Counted from the first letter of the stretch, positions 1 to 9,762 are shown. The stretch: DNA of 64,000 nucleotides from Chitinophagaceae bacterium IBVUCB2 (GCA_002127295.1 NFUV01000003.1:310001-374000); one strand, 5' to 3'. Notes: a model not told the origin generated them from the sequence alone. Translations and numbers: made by a program.

Positions 1-104
1 CTCTTACCCGTTTGGAAAAAATGATTGAAATGGGCTTCACAGAAGGATTTAAAATGTCAATGAACAATTTGGAAAATCTATTGGCAACTTTATCTCAGAG
101 GTGA
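1..104 (+). CDS. SRPBCC/AHSA1-type protein, C-terminal end only
   Basis: The reading frame is open from the left edge and stops with TGA at 102-104, leaving 33 residues of a C-terminus. The pattern of a Met-Gly-Phe-x-Glu-Gly-Phe helix followed by an amphipathic stretch (NLENLLATL) is typical of the last helix of AHSA1/SRPBCC proteins, a hydrophobic-pocket fold often seen as stand-alone small proteins in Bacteroidota. The ligand cannot be judged. Only the tail is present, so this rests on one helix and could be another family. Confidence 0.5.
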   Translation, partial: LTRLEKMIEMGFTEGFKMSMNNLENLLATLSQR

Positions 105-149
105 TGAGGCCTGCATGTTACTGTTAAAATAAAAGTAATGTCATAAAAA

Positions 150-359
150 ATGGTTGAGATTTTTAAAACAGATGTTCAGAAAAAGTCACAAAGTAAAATG
201 CTGAATTGTATTTTGTCTGAAGCATTCCCATCGTTTAAAATAAATTTTGACTTATCGGATTGTGATAAAGTGCTCAGGGTTGAAGGAGAAAATGTAACAG
301 CCCAAAGAATAATGATACTTGTAAAACAGCAGGGATTTACCTGCGAAGTATTAGATTAA
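150..359 (+). CDS. Small HMA-like (ferredoxin-fold) protein, 69 aa
   Basis: A 69-residue soluble protein with an ATG start. It has the length and alternating strand/helix pattern of a heavy-metal-associated domain, with the strand Lys-Ile-Asn-Phe-Asp-Leu, then Asp-Lys-Val-Leu-Arg-Val, and a final helix before Gly-Phe. The CxxC metal site of true HMA domains is absent; the only cysteines are single and scattered. Proteins of this shape occur in Chitinophagaceae with no assigned function. It sits 45 bp after the SRPBCC end and may share its transcript. Real gene likely, function unknown. Confidence 0.65.
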   Translation: MVEIFKTDVQKKSQSKMLNCILSEAFPSFKINFDLSDCDKVLRVEGENVTAQRIMILVKQQGFTCEVLD

Positions 360-373
360 TAACGATTGTATAG

Positions 374-1120
374 CTACCCGAGAATTTCCCTTAAGATGGG
401 CAGGGTTTTCATTTTTCCAAAATCTGGTATATGTAAAGTATAATACGCTTCATAAACAAAGAGCAAGTTTCTTCTAAAATCGTGATGTAGTTTTATTTCT
501 TCTAACTCGGCCGGATGCTGTGCTTTTAATAGTTGTGAAGTAACAAAGGCCTGTCTTCCTTCGAGGAAATTCGGATGATATGGTTGCTCGCTTACAAAAC
601 TTCCTTCCTGTAAATCGAGAAAAGGGTGTTGTTCATCATACTCATCTGTAAAACGAAAACCAAAAAAGTGAGTAAGATGCAATGCAAAAAATAAAGGCAG
701 ATTCGCCATTACCGTTCCTTTACAAGTATCTAATTGCAAAAAACAATCTTCCGCAAATTGAAAAAGTTCCGGATTGCCTTCGGGTTGTTTTAAACATTTG
801 GTAAGTAACTCTACCATGAAAAGCGCCACGGCATTTTTTTGTACATCTGACAAAATATACTGGTAGATTCTTGCCCACTTAAATTCTTTAATTCGATTGA
901 GTTGTTTTAATTCGTTGTGATAAACTACCAGATCGAGTATAGCTGTAGGTTGAAAAAGATTAGCCTTACCTGTGCCTTTTTTGGTTGATGTTCTTACCCC
1001 ATTTACCAGGTATGATTGAACTCCGAACAGTTCGGTAAAAATGATGACGATAACACTTGTTTCGCCATACTTTACCGTACGCAATACAATGCCTTTTGTT
1101 TTATAAAGTTTATCGGGCAT
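374..1120 (-). CDS. recO: DNA repair protein RecO
   Basis: RecO loads RecA onto SSB-coated single-stranded DNA with RecR in the RecFOR recombination pathway. The 248-residue protein starts with the RecO OB-fold signature (KGIVLRTVKYGETS) in its first 20 residues, followed by an all-helical C-terminal domain. The four-cysteine zinc site of many RecO proteins is not visible. I chose the ATG at 1118-1120 because the conserved domain starts there and because it leaves one base after the porZ stop. Longer readings add 19 residues that overlap porZ. It lies directly downstream of porZ on the same strand and is probably co-transcribed with it. Confidence 0.93.
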   Translation of the reverse strand: MPDKLYKTKGIVLRTVKYGETSVIVIIFTELFGVQSYLVNGVRTSTKKGTGKANLFQPTAILDLVVYHNELKQLNRIKEFKWARIYQYILSDVQKNAVALFMVELLTKCLKQPEGNPELFQFAEDCFLQLDTCKGTVMANLPLFFALHLTHFFGFRFTDEYDEQHPFLDLQEGSFVSEQPYHPNFLEGRQAFVTSQLLKAQHPAELEEIKLHHDFRRNLLFVYEAYYTLHIPDFGKMKTLPILREILG

Positions 1121-1121
1121 T

Positions 1122-3422
1122 TTACTTTTGAATAAAGAAAATTTTTGTTGCGGCTGTTTCTTTCCGGCCATCATCACTCACCAATACCAAATAAACGCCG
1201 GTAGAAATTTTTTGCCCCCGGTAATTTTGCCCGTTCCATACTGCCTGGCCCCCCAATGCTCTTGTCTGATACACTAATTTTCCATCTAACTCTGTAATTT
1301 TTACAATGGCATTATCTACCAGGCCCCTAATTGCTATAGTGCCCGTAAAACCAGGTGGAACAGGATTAGGAAAAACTAACACTTCTTTATTTGTTTCCTC
1401 GCTAGCTGTAGCTGTGCTGCGAAATGAACAGATGCCATTTAGTGTTGCAAAATAGACTTCGCCTGTTTTGCCATCAATAGTTATCCTTTTTACATCACTG
1501 CTTAACAAAGGGCTATTATCCTCTGTAAAACGATAAATAACCTTTTCCCCATCTGCACTTACCAGGAACACACCGTTTTTTGTAGCTACCCATTTTCTAT
1601 CTGCACCATCTACTGCGATACTCTTTACCTCCTGACCTTTAAATAAATAGCCTGCAAAATTCCCATTGGGCACTATCGGCCATACTGCATCACATGCAGG
1701 GGTCGTAAATATTTCGCCGGGGCATTGAAAGACAGCAATCCCATCTGCGGTGCCCACCCATATATAACCGTTCTTATCTTTTGCTACGCATAACACTTCA
1801 TTGTTTGGTAAGTTTCCATTTCCTCCACCTGCTCCTAATCTTCTCCATTTATCATCGTTTGAATTTTCTATGGATGCACCATGGTCAAAACAAATCAACC
1901 CATTCCCTTTTGGAGATACGATCCATTTATAATTAAAATCATCCACTAATATTTGTGATAAAGCATTTTCGCCAATTGAGAATGGCAATGAAAAGTTTTG
2001 CCAGCTATTATTTTTTTTCAACACCCGCAATGGTTGCGAAGCACCATAGGTTGAAATCCATAAATTGTTGTCTGCATCAAATGCGAGTCCTGATACTCTG
2101 TAACTGCCAGGGTCACCCACTGCCACTCCGAGAGAGGATTGCTTAAAAATTTCAAATTCCGGTCCCGGTTTTATATGCAGCAAGCCGCCACCATACGAAC
2201 CTGCCCATATTGTTTCGTCTCTTTTATCAAGGGCTATGGTAATATAATCCAGTAATGTGTCTATTTTATTATAGCGGTAACGATTGATATTATTCCAATC
2301 GCCTTCTTTAAAAATATAAATACCATCGCCATTATATTGATAGTTCCATGCATCATTTACAGTGCCGGCAGTTGCATAAAAAACATTATTGTAAACCAGT
2401 ATTTCTCCACCCGCCGTTCCTTGTGGTGAATTAAGAGAATACTGCTCATATGCAGATATAGAATTAAAATGTGAAAGGCTTGCAAACTGATCAGCCACCC
2501 AGGGGTCATTATTAAATAAAATTGCTTTTCGTGGAAAGGATACTGCACCTGTATTAGCCAATGTTCGAAAAATAGTTCCATCCGTATTGAGAATTATCAC
2601 ACGACTTGTTCCGTTGGATTGCCGTTGAGACAATTGAATTTTATTTTCCGTGCTATTACTGTTAACCCAAGGCCAGCCATCTGTATAAAATAAAGACCAG
2701 CTATTTCCTGTTTGTATAAATAATGAACTTCCCTGTTGGATAATTATTTTATTCTCCACTCTCATTACATTATTGCAAGCCCCCGCTGGTAACCCATTCG
2801 CAGAACTTACTATTTGCCAGTTAGTATGATTAGCAAGATTGGGGGATGTAAGTAAGGCTTTTTTTAATCCTTCGTCTGTAGCAGCATAAAAAAAAGTACC
2901 ATCAGTTACAAAGCCATTTACTTTTACCTGGTTCCCCCCACTCCCTACAAACCAGGAATCTTTTACTTCATATTTTTCACCGTCCACTACAATTACTCCA
3001 AGGCCGGTAGAGAGATAATAATTTTTGCCCCAAGGATAAATGGCATAAATGTTTTTATCCCCTACTATATTATCTCGTTTGATATCAGGGATGTTGAAAA
3101 TATCATTTCGGTAAATAATATCAATATTGCTGTTCTTATAAGCAATTACAAGTTTATCATTTACTACATCATACTGAATTGCATTGATTCCTGTTTCATT
3201 CAATCCTGTAACCCGACTATACCTTTCAATTAATTTACCTGCAACCGCTACAGAGAATATACTGTAGGGAGTGGCTGCATACACTTTACCATTTCCCGCT
3301 GTCACATCAATGGTGCTGTTATATGGTAAATGCTCCCTCCATTCACCTATTGGGGGTAACAAATCCTGACCCGTAAGAGCAAAGGAGTAAAAAAAATATA
3401 TTATTAATGCATAATATCTCAC
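1122..3422 (-). CDS. porZ: PorZ, type IX secretion attachment-complex beta-propeller protein
   Basis: A 766-residue secreted protein. Residues 1-18 are a signal peptide ending at Gly-Gln. The mature start (PIGEWREHLPYN) is characteristic of PorZ. The middle is a series of WVGT/WISTYG-type blades of the two-component-regulator propeller kind. Residues from about 680 form a T9SS type A sorting domain (VFPNP near its start, GVYLV near its end). In Porphyromonas, PorZ sits in the PorU-PorV-PorQ-PorZ surface complex that transfers T9SS cargo onto anionic LPS. The start codon is GTG (3420-3422), since no in-frame ATG lies before the signal peptide. A promoter-like TACTTTTG lies four bases upstream. 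recO follows one base after the stop. Confidence 0.88.
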   Translation of the reverse strand: MRYYALIIYFFYSFALTGQDLLPPIGEWREHLPYNSTIDVTAGNGKVYAATPYSIFSVAVAGKLIERYSRVTGLNETGINAIQYDVVNDKLVIAYKNSNIDIIYRNDIFNIPDIKRDNIVGDKNIYAIYPWGKNYYLSTGLGVIVVDGEKYEVKDSWFVGSGGNQVKVNGFVTDGTFFYAATDEGLKKALLTSPNLANHTNWQIVSSANGLPAGACNNVMRVENKIIIQQGSSLFIQTGNSWSLFYTDGWPWVNSNSTENKIQLSQRQSNGTSRVIILNTDGTIFRTLANTGAVSFPRKAILFNNDPWVADQFASLSHFNSISAYEQYSLNSPQGTAGGEILVYNNVFYATAGTVNDAWNYQYNGDGIYIFKEGDWNNINRYRYNKIDTLLDYITIALDKRDETIWAGSYGGGLLHIKPGPEFEIFKQSSLGVAVGDPGSYRVSGLAFDADNNLWISTYGASQPLRVLKKNNSWQNFSLPFSIGENALSQILVDDFNYKWIVSPKGNGLICFDHGASIENSNDDKWRRLGAGGGNGNLPNNEVLCVAKDKNGYIWVGTADGIAVFQCPGEIFTTPACDAVWPIVPNGNFAGYLFKGQEVKSIAVDGADRKWVATKNGVFLVSADGEKVIYRFTEDNSPLLSSDVKRITIDGKTGEVYFATLNGICSFRSTATASEETNKEVLVFPNPVPPGFTGTIAIRGLVDNAIVKITELDGKLVYQTRALGGQAVWNGQNYRGQKISTGVYLVLVSDDGRKETAATKIFFIQK

Positions 3423-3426
3423 TCTT

Positions 3427-3434
3427 CAAAAGTA
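3427..3434 (-). promoter_or_regulatory. Candidate -7 element for porZ
   Basis: On the minus strand the octamer is TACTTTTG, an exact match to the Bacteroidota primary-sigma -7 consensus TAnnTTTG. It ends four bases before the GTG start of porZ, so a transcript from it would be leaderless or nearly so. No good TTTG -33 element sits 19-21 bases upstream, which lowers confidence. Confidence 0.35.
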
Positions 3435-3502
3435 TCACAAACAAGGAAGAGCCCATTGGTCAATTTTGCGTTTCTTTGCGTAATTTATTATAAGAACCGT
3501 TT

Positions 3503-5941
3503 ATGTGGCAAAGTCTTGGTCGTTTTATCCTGAAATATCGTTTAGCCCTTTTACTTCTTTTAGTAGCACTTACGGGCTTTATGGCTTACCAGGCCAGCAA
3601 AGTGCAGTTGAGCTATGATTTTGCCCGGGCTATTCCGATAAACAATCCTAAATACAAAGATTACCAGGAGTTCAGGAAAAAGTTTGGTGAGGATGGCAAC
3701 CTGCTTGTGATAGGTATTCAAACAGATAAATTTTTTACGGAGAAAATATTTAACTCCTACACCAGATTACTCCGCAACCTCAAAAAAGTAAATGGGGTTG
3801 ATGATATTATTTCAGTTCCATCGGCAGTTAACTTAAAAAAGGATACTGCCACAGAAAAACTAAAGGCTGATACCATCTTCTTTGACAGAAATCTTTCGCA
3901 AGCTGAAATTGATAGCAGTGCTGCTACTTTTTTAAGCCTCCCCTTTTACAAAGGCCTTTTATATAACCCTTCCACCAATGCCTGGTTGATGGGTGTTCGC
4001 ATCAACAAAGATTTGATGGCATCTAAAAGCAGGATCGGGGTAGTGAATACAATCAGCAAGCTTGCTGATGAATTTGGCAAAGAAAATAATCTTACGGTTT
4101 ACAAAAGTGGTTTGCCTCATATCCGCACCGAATTGTCTGTACGGATCACTAAAGAGATGCGTTTCTTTATTGCTGCATCGCTTATTCTATCTGCCATTAT
4201 TTTATTAGCATTCTTCCGTTCTTTCAGCGCCATGTGGTTATCATTAGCTGTTGTGTTAATCGGTGTGATCTGGAGCTTTGCTACTATTCAAATGATGGGC
4301 TATAAGATCAGTATTCTTAATGCATTGATCCCGCCATTGATCGTAGTAATCGGAATTCCCAATTGTATTTATTTTCTCAACAAGTATCATACAACTTATG
4401 GTGAAATAGGCGATGATGCTACCAATCCAGCTGCCAGAAAAAAACATGCATTAATTACTATGGTGCAGAAGATGGGTGTAGTAACGCTGTTTTGCAATTT
4501 GGCAGCTGCAATTGGTTTTGCTGTATTTGCTTTGACCCAAAGCCAGATATTAAAAGAGTTTGGTATTGTAGCAGGTATCAATATTATGTTGCTGTTCTTT
4601 ATTTCATTAATCTTTATTCCTGCTGTGTTGAGTTATCTACCGGCACCAAAAAAACGACATACAAAATACCTGCATAGTCCAAGATTAAACCGTTGGCTCG
4701 ACCGGCTGGAAAGATGGTCACTCAACCATCGCAAACTTATATATGTTGTTACAATAGCTATTGTTGCCGTTTCTATTGGCGGCATTTTTAAATTAAAATC
4801 ACTTGGCTATATCGTGGATGATTTGCCGAAGACCGATAAACTATATACCGACCTGCGCTTCTTTGAATCTAATTTTAAAGGAGTGATGCCGCTGGAAATT
4901 TTAGTTGATACAAAAAAGAAGTATGGTGTTTCCCGCAACCTTGGTAATCTTGAACGCATTGACTCTCTCTCTCAGTTTATAGCGTCTATACCCGGTATTG
5001 CAAAGCCATTAAGTATTACCGAAGGTTTGAAATTTGCGAAGCAAGCATTTTTTGATGGCGATAGCAATAGTTATTCTATGCCCTCCAGTTATGATTTACC
5101 TGCACTATCCCAATACCTGAGTATGAAAAGCGATTCAGGTGGAGCAAAGAATTCATTTGCAAAATTGATTTCCACTTTTATGGATAGTGAGAAACAGCAG
5201 GCCCGTATTAGTGTAAGTATGGCAGATGTAGGAAGTATACGTCTCCCTAGTATTCTTGACAGCATTCAACAAAGAGCCGAACATTTATTTAACAGGGATA
5301 GCATTGAAGCATTAACTGCCGATGCTGCAACAAAAAATGAACATAAAGATGATTCCTTGTGGGGTAAACGAACACATAATATTCAACTAACGGGCACCAG
5401 TGTTACTTTTTTAGAGGGGAGCCATTATATTATCAACGGATTAAAGGATAGTATCTTTTGGGCATTCCTTTTAATTGCATTGTGCATGTTATATCTATTT
5501 AGATCTGCCCGCATACTAATTTGCTCACTGATTCCGAATATTATTCCATTGGTAATAACAGCGGGTATTATGGGATGGGCCGGCATTCCATTAAAGCCAT
5601 CTACGGTACTCGTATTTAGTGTAGCACTGGGTATTGCCATTGATGTAACCATACGTTTTTTGGTTAATTATAAGCAAGAACTACCCTTGTATAATTACGA
5701 TATGAAGCAAACAGTGATTGAAACGATACACAGCACCGGCATCAGTATCATTTATACTTCACTTGTATTAATAGCTGGATTTATCATTTTCTGCTTTAGT
5801 GGATTTGATGGCACCAAGGCGCTGGGATGGCTAACATCGCTAACCTTAGTAACTGCAACATTTACTAACCTGGTATTATTACCAGCAATACTTATTTCAT
5901 TCGTGAAGATGAAAAAAGAAAAGAAAAATAAGATGGCTTAG
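3503..5941 (+). CDS. MMPL/RND-superfamily exporter (HAE3-like)
   Basis: An 812-residue inner-membrane protein with the two-fold RND layout. TM1 is at about 14-30, then a periplasmic loop, a bundle of five TM segments (about 215-375), a seventh TM near 415, a second periplasmic loop, and a last five-TM bundle (about 650-800). Members of the MMPL/hydrophobe-amphiphile efflux-3 group move lipids, hopanoids or hydrophobic compounds with the proton-motive force. There is no adjacent membrane-fusion protein or outer-membrane channel, so it resembles the stand-alone lipid transporters rather than tripartite drug pumps. The C-terminus is a short Lys-rich tail. Substrate unknown. It is transcribed away from porZ with an 80 bp divergent spacer. 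Confidence 0.85.
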   Translation: MWQSLGRFILKYRLALLLLLVALTGFMAYQASKVQLSYDFARAIPINNPKYKDYQEFRKKFGEDGNLLVIGIQTDKFFTEKIFNSYTRLLRNLKKVNGVDDIISVPSAVNLKKDTATEKLKADTIFFDRNLSQAEIDSSAATFLSLPFYKGLLYNPSTNAWLMGVRINKDLMASKSRIGVVNTISKLADEFGKENNLTVYKSGLPHIRTELSVRITKEMRFFIAASLILSAIILLAFFRSFSAMWLSLAVVLIGVIWSFATIQMMGYKISILNALIPPLIVVIGIPNCIYFLNKYHTTYGEIGDDATNPAARKKHALITMVQKMGVVTLFCNLAAAIGFAVFALTQSQILKEFGIVAGINIMLLFFISLIFIPAVLSYLPAPKKRHTKYLHSPRLNRWLDRLERWSLNHRKLIYVVTIAIVAVSIGGIFKLKSLGYIVDDLPKTDKLYTDLRFFESNFKGVMPLEILVDTKKKYGVSRNLGNLERIDSLSQFIASIPGIAKPLSITEGLKFAKQAFFDGDSNSYSMPSSYDLPALSQYLSMKSDSGGAKNSFAKLISTFMDSEKQQARISVSMADVGSIRLPSILDSIQQRAEHLFNRDSIEALTADAATKNEHKDDSLWGKRTHNIQLTGTSVTFLEGSHYIINGLKDSIFWAFLLIALCMLYLFRSARILICSLIPNIIPLVITAGIMGWAGIPLKPSTVLVFSVALGIAIDVTIRFLVNYKQELPLYNYDMKQTVIETIHSTGISIIYTSLVLIAGFIIFCFSGFDGTKALGWLTSLTLVTATFTNLVLLPAILISFVKMKKEKKNKMA

Positions 5942-5943
5942 AA

Positions 5944-7122
5944 TTACTGAAGTACTTCCTGCAGTTTGCTTTCCAGTTCGGCACCTCTCAGGTATTCAGC
6001 AATAATTTTTCCTTCCGGATCAACCAATACATTGTAAGGAATTCCTTCAAACTTGTATAAGGGAACCACGGGGCTATTCCAGAATTGTAAGTCACTCACT
6101 TGTGTCCAGGTAAGTTTATCTTTTTTAATTGCTTCCAGCCATTTATCCTTTTGTCCCGGACGGTCTAGTGAAACACCAAGGATCGTAAAATTTTTATCTT
6201 TAAACTTATTATACGCTGCTACCAGGTTTGGGTTTTCCTGCCTGCATGGACCACACCAACTGGCCCAAAAATCAACTAACACATATTTCCCTTTAAAGGA
6301 ACTGAGTGTTATTTGTTTTCCATTTGCATCCGGCAGTGTTATTTCAGGTGCTTGTTGACCAACCCAACCTTTCGATTTGATCGCCTCAGCAGCTAATGAA
6401 TTTTTTATTAATAACACTCCCTGGTGTTCAGGATATTTCACAGACAAATCATTTACAATCTTAGTTACTTCTTCATTGGCGATAGGCTCTAATCTATAAC
6501 CCTGGTTGTTTGCTGTACTTTGGTAATATCCCAATACTATCATCGTTAAGGCAGGGTTTTTAGATTTTGCAATTGCATCACTTGCCAAATTTTTTGTTTC
6601 AACACCCAGCTGGGCTCTTTCTACTTGTAATGCAAGAACAGTGCTGTCAGAAGAACCTGCTTTTTGAAGACTATCAGTCATTATATCATTTCTGTATATG
6701 GATTGCAACTTGCCGTTAAAAGCATAAATAAAATCCTTCATCTGGCTGCTGGCGGTGGAACCCTTTACTGCATAATTCTCCAGGAATTTTGGGTTTTCTT
6801 TATTGAGTGTTATATCAACCGTAATTGTTGCCGCATCATTAATAACATCAGCCAGCGGCGAAGGATTATCATCTACCCGTAAGCTATAAATTCTTGCTTC
6901 CTGGGTCGTTGTTTTCAATATAAATTTTCCATCCTTGCCAATCACTGCGGAATCAACTACCATACGCTGCATAGTTGCCATTGGCATTTCATCCAGGTAG
7001 ATCATCTTATATGTAGTATTATTAATAAGCGACCCATTTACCTCAAATATTTTCCCGCTTGATTTGTCTTTGCAGGAAACCAATACCACGACTAATGTAA
7101 GTATCAAAAATATTTTCTTCAT
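5944..7122 (-). CDS. TlpA-family thiol-disulfide lipoprotein with DUF4369-like N-terminus
   Basis: A 392-residue lipoprotein: signal sequence with lipobox cysteine at 17, a DUF4369-type beta domain (about 25-115), a helical linker, and a TlpA/ResA thioredoxin domain (about 255-392). The redox site W-C-G-P-C is at 288-293 and a cis-proline stretch (EGIPYN) is near 360. Such proteins reduce disulfides on the outer face of the inner membrane, for example in cytochrome maturation or stress repair. The start lies 16 bp after the gatB stop on the same strand, suggesting a two-gene transcript. It converges with the MMPL gene, with the two stop codons two bases apart. Confidence 0.9.
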   Translation of the reverse strand: MKKIFLILTLVVVLVSCKDKSSGKIFEVNGSLINNTTYKMIYLDEMPMATMQRMVVDSAVIGKDGKFILKTTTQEARIYSLRVDDNPSPLADVINDAATITVDITLNKENPKFLENYAVKGSTASSQMKDFIYAFNGKLQSIYRNDIMTDSLQKAGSSDSTVLALQVERAQLGVETKNLASDAIAKSKNPALTMIVLGYYQSTANNQGYRLEPIANEEVTKIVNDLSVKYPEHQGVLLIKNSLAAEAIKSKGWVGQQAPEITLPDANGKQITLSSFKGKYVLVDFWASWCGPCRQENPNLVAAYNKFKDKNFTILGVSLDRPGQKDKWLEAIKKDKLTWTQVSDLQFWNSPVVPLYKFEGIPYNVLVDPEGKIIAEYLRGAELESKLQEVLQ

Positions 7123-7138
7123 TGTATCTTGTTTGCTG

Positions 7139-8587
7139 TTATGATTTTAATTTCTCTATTAATAATTCATTGGTCTTTTTAGGATCGGCTTTTCCTTTTG
7201 ATTGCTTTATCACTTCCCCAACAAATAAAGCCAGCAATCCTTTTTTACCTTTTTTGTATTCTACAACTTTGTCAGCAAATTTCGCTAATACGCTATCAAT
7301 AACTGGTCCGATAGCCGACACATCTGACTCCTGTATTAAATTTTGTTCTGTAGCTATTTGCTCAGGAAGCAGTGTGGGGTTTGCAAGCAGTTGCGGAAAA
7401 AGTTTACCAGATGCAATTGAAAAGCTCACTTTACCTGCATCAACTAAAGTTATTAACGAACTAAGTTGTTTGGCGGATAATGGAAATTCTTCTGGCTGCT
7501 TATTGTTTTCATTGAGCCATGTTTTAACAGGACCCGACATCCAATTAGCGGCAGACTTATAATTAGTGGCATGTTGAATCAGTTTTTCAAAATAATCTGA
7601 AAAAGATCTTTCTTCTGTTAAAACTGCTGCATCATAAACAGAAAGCTGTAAACGATCTGTGTAGTCTTTTATTCTTTGTTCAGGTAAAGCAGGAATCGAT
7701 GCTCTTATATTTTCAATAAAATCATCTTTCAGGTGAAAAGGTGTAAGATCAGGTTCGGCGAAATATCTATAATCATCCGCATCTTCTTTATCACGGATGG
7801 CAAACGTAGTATTTTCATTCGCATCAAAACTTCTTGTTTGCTGAATAATCGTTCCCCCTTCTTCTAATATTTCTATCAGCCGTTTTGATTCCACTTCAAT
7901 TGCTCTTTTCACATTACGTACCGAGTTGAGGTTTTTTACTTCTACTCTTGTACCCAATTTTGTTTCCCCGTGCATGCGAACAGAAATATTTGCATCACAA
8001 CGAAGACTGCCTTCTTCCATATTACCATCGCAAATTTCCAGGTAGCGGACAAGTTTTCTTACTTCCGTTAAATAAGCAAATGCTTCTTCACCACTACGTA
8101 AGTCTGGTTCACTCACAATTTCGATAAGCGGTGTTCCTGCACGGTTGTAATCTATACAGGTATTATTTGCATCCACATCATGCAAGCTTTTTCCTGCATC
8201 TTCTTCTAAATGTATCCTGGTAAGATGAATTTCTTTCTCCTGGTCGGCTATTTTAATTTTTACAACACCCCCTTTGCAAATAGGTGTAGTATGTTGCGAT
8301 ACCTGGTAGCCTTTCGGTAAATCAGGATAGAAATAATTTTTGCGGGCAAAGTAATTATTCTTCTCTATTTCGCTGCCGCAGGCCAAACCCATTTTTACAG
8401 CAAACTCAATTGCTTTTTTATTCATCCGGGGCAATGTGCCGGGATGTCCTAAAGTGATTGGGCTGACATGGGTGTTGGGCTCAGCACCAAACGCAATGCT
8501 ATCCCCACAAAATAATTTACTTTGAGTAAGCAATTGTGCATGTACTTCAAGTCCTATTACCACTTCATATTTACTGTAATCAGCCAT
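7139..8587 (-). CDS. gatB: Asp-tRNA(Asn)/Glu-tRNA(Gln) amidotransferase subunit B
   Basis: GatB is the tRNA-binding and kinase subunit of GatCAB, which converts Glu-tRNA(Gln) and Asp-tRNA(Asn) into the amide forms in organisms lacking GlnRS or AsnRS. The 482-residue product has the family start (YEVVIGLEVHAQL), the zinc-associated N-terminal cradle, RAGTPLIEIVSEPD, the DDYRYFAEPDLTP motif, and the YqeY-like helical tail that contacts tRNA. I chose the ATG at 8585-8587, which gives the family start; an upstream start adds eight residues. gatA and gatC are not in the window. A candidate -7 box lies ten bases upstream. Confidence 0.96.
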   Translation of the reverse strand: MADYSKYEVVIGLEVHAQLLTQSKLFCGDSIAFGAEPNTHVSPITLGHPGTLPRMNKKAIEFAVKMGLACGSEIEKNNYFARKNYFYPDLPKGYQVSQHTTPICKGGVVKIKIADQEKEIHLTRIHLEEDAGKSLHDVDANNTCIDYNRAGTPLIEIVSEPDLRSGEEAFAYLTEVRKLVRYLEICDGNMEEGSLRCDANISVRMHGETKLGTRVEVKNLNSVRNVKRAIEVESKRLIEILEEGGTIIQQTRSFDANENTTFAIRDKEDADDYRYFAEPDLTPFHLKDDFIENIRASIPALPEQRIKDYTDRLQLSVYDAAVLTEERSFSDYFEKLIQHATNYKSAANWMSGPVKTWLNENNKQPEEFPLSAKQLSSLITLVDAGKVSFSIASGKLFPQLLANPTLLPEQIATEQNLIQESDVSAIGPVIDSVLAKFADKVVEYKKGKKGLLALFVGEVIKQSKGKADPKKTNELLIEKLKS

Positions 8588-8597
8588 TATAAGTGGG

Positions 8598-8605
8598 CAA
8601 AAATA
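8598..8605 (-). promoter_or_regulatory. Candidate -7 element for gatB
   Basis: The minus-strand octamer TATTTTTG matches TAnnTTTG and ends ten bases before the gatB ATG, which would give a leader of only a few bases. The -33 region is not convincing. Confidence 0.35.
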
Positions 8606-8645
8606 ACCCATTTAGCTTATCTGTAGTTGGGTATTCTGTTAAAGG

Positions 8646-8676
8646 CAAATGCCTCTGCATATAGCAAAGGCATTTG
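8646..8676 (-). terminator. Hairpin after the PDZ-protein gene
   Basis: The inverted repeat CAAATGCCT (8646-8654) / AGGCATTTG (8668-8676) has nine perfect pairs, with a further TGC/GCA pairing inside the loop. It lies just downstream of the PDZ gene in its direction of transcription. The following T tract is weak (CCTTTAAC), so it may be a poor terminator or an mRNA 3' stabiliser. Confidence 0.45.
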
Positions 8677-8701
8677 AACACACACACAGGAGAAAGCTGT
8701 T

Positions 8702-9742
8702 TTAGAGATCGGCTGTTTTTATTTTCTTAGGCATTTTTACTTCAATGTTTTGTGTTTTGCCACCACGAAGCAATTTCACCATAATGGAAGTTTTTTCTTT
8801 GCTCTCTTTTATCATTTTTACCATGTCATCAGTCGAATTAACAGCTTTGCCATCAACCTCTGTTATTACATCATCATTTTTTACACCGGCTTTTGCTGCA
8901 TTACTTTCTGAATCTACTTCAATTACTTTAACACCTTTACCATCATCAGTATCCTGAACAGACAAGCCTAATTTAGGAGCACCACCAGACCAGCTCCAAT
9001 TTTGGCCGCCAAATGGTGAGCCCACTCGTGGAACTCCCTGTACCCTGGGCATTACTTGTTCAAAATTCATATCCCCCATATCCATTTTATATCCGGGTAC
9101 TGTAAGTGCAGACACACCTTTCCATTTTGTTAACTCGCCAGTTGCTTTTTGCTCTTTTTTATCCCGCAGGTAAGTAACCGCAACTTTATCACCGGGCTTG
9201 TGTTCCCGTATAGCTTTTGAAAGCTCATCCGGACTTGCAATTTTCTTATCATCAATTTTTGTTATGATATCTCCTTCTTTTAAACCAATCTTTTCTGCTG
9301 CACTTTCTTTAGTAATATCATTAACTAAAACACCACCTTCCGTTTCTTCAGTTGTTACACCAAGCATTGCATGATTGGCATCTGTCCTCAACATACTTCT
9401 GCCATTCTTTTCGTCAAAACTCCATGCACCACCGGTGGCATTGTACAAATTAGTAAGTGCATCATAGTCTCTTACTTTGGTTGATCTTACGGTAACATCG
9501 CCATCTTTATACTCTTCAACTGGTTTACCATTCACCGTCACTTTATCTCCAACGATTTCTACCACTATTTTATCATCCTTTCCGGATTTGTTAGTGATAA
9601 TAAACTGGCGAACTTCTTTTTTTTCTTTTACCCCCTTATCGCCTTTATCTCCTTTTTCACCTGGCTGAGCCAGCAATGATGCCGGAGCCAGCAATGCAAC
9701 CGCTACAATCAAAGCGGATAATCTTACCCATGTCTTTTTCAT
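8702..9742 (-). CDS. Exported double-PDZ protein without a protease domain
   Basis: A 346-residue exported protein. The signal peptide is about residues 1-25, followed by a short collagen-like G-x-x run (GEKGDKGDKG), an acidic/basic beta region (45-90), PDZ-1 at about 125-203 and PDZ-2 at about 257-338. Both PDZ domains have the hydrophobic carboxylate-binding loop and the G-L-K-E-G-D-I-I pattern seen in HtrA/DegP. There is no Ser-His-Asp protease domain, so it is probably a periplasmic scaffold or sensor that binds C-termini, as in regulators of envelope stress. A strong-looking promoter with a hairpin at the predicted transcript start lies upstream. Partners are unknown; neighbours do not suggest a role. 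Confidence 0.85.
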   Translation of the reverse strand: MKKTWVRLSALIVAVALLAPASLLAQPGEKGDKGDKGVKEKKEVRQFIITNKSGKDDKIVVEIVGDKVTVNGKPVEEYKDGDVTVRSTKVRDYDALTNLYNATGGAWSFDEKNGRSMLRTDANHAMLGVTTEETEGGVLVNDITKESAAEKIGLKEGDIITKIDDKKIASPDELSKAIREHKPGDKVAVTYLRDKKEQKATGELTKWKGVSALTVPGYKMDMGDMNFEQVMPRVQGVPRVGSPFGGQNWSWSGGAPKLGLSVQDTDDGKGVKVIEVDSESNAAKAGVKNDDVITEVDGKAVNSTDDMVKMIKESKEKTSIMVKLLRGGKTQNIEVKMPKKIKTADL

Positions 9743-9762
9743 AAATTATTTTTTATTTTATT

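Noticed and set aside
1955-2146. Open frames inside porZ, alaS, ftsH, carB, susC on other strands
   Set aside because: They have no start signals or domain signatures and lie within well-supported genes.
6231-6250. CCTGCCTGC near 6238 as another palindrome copy
   Set aside because: Only one half of the palindrome is present and the codons belong to the tlpA gene; no matching arm.
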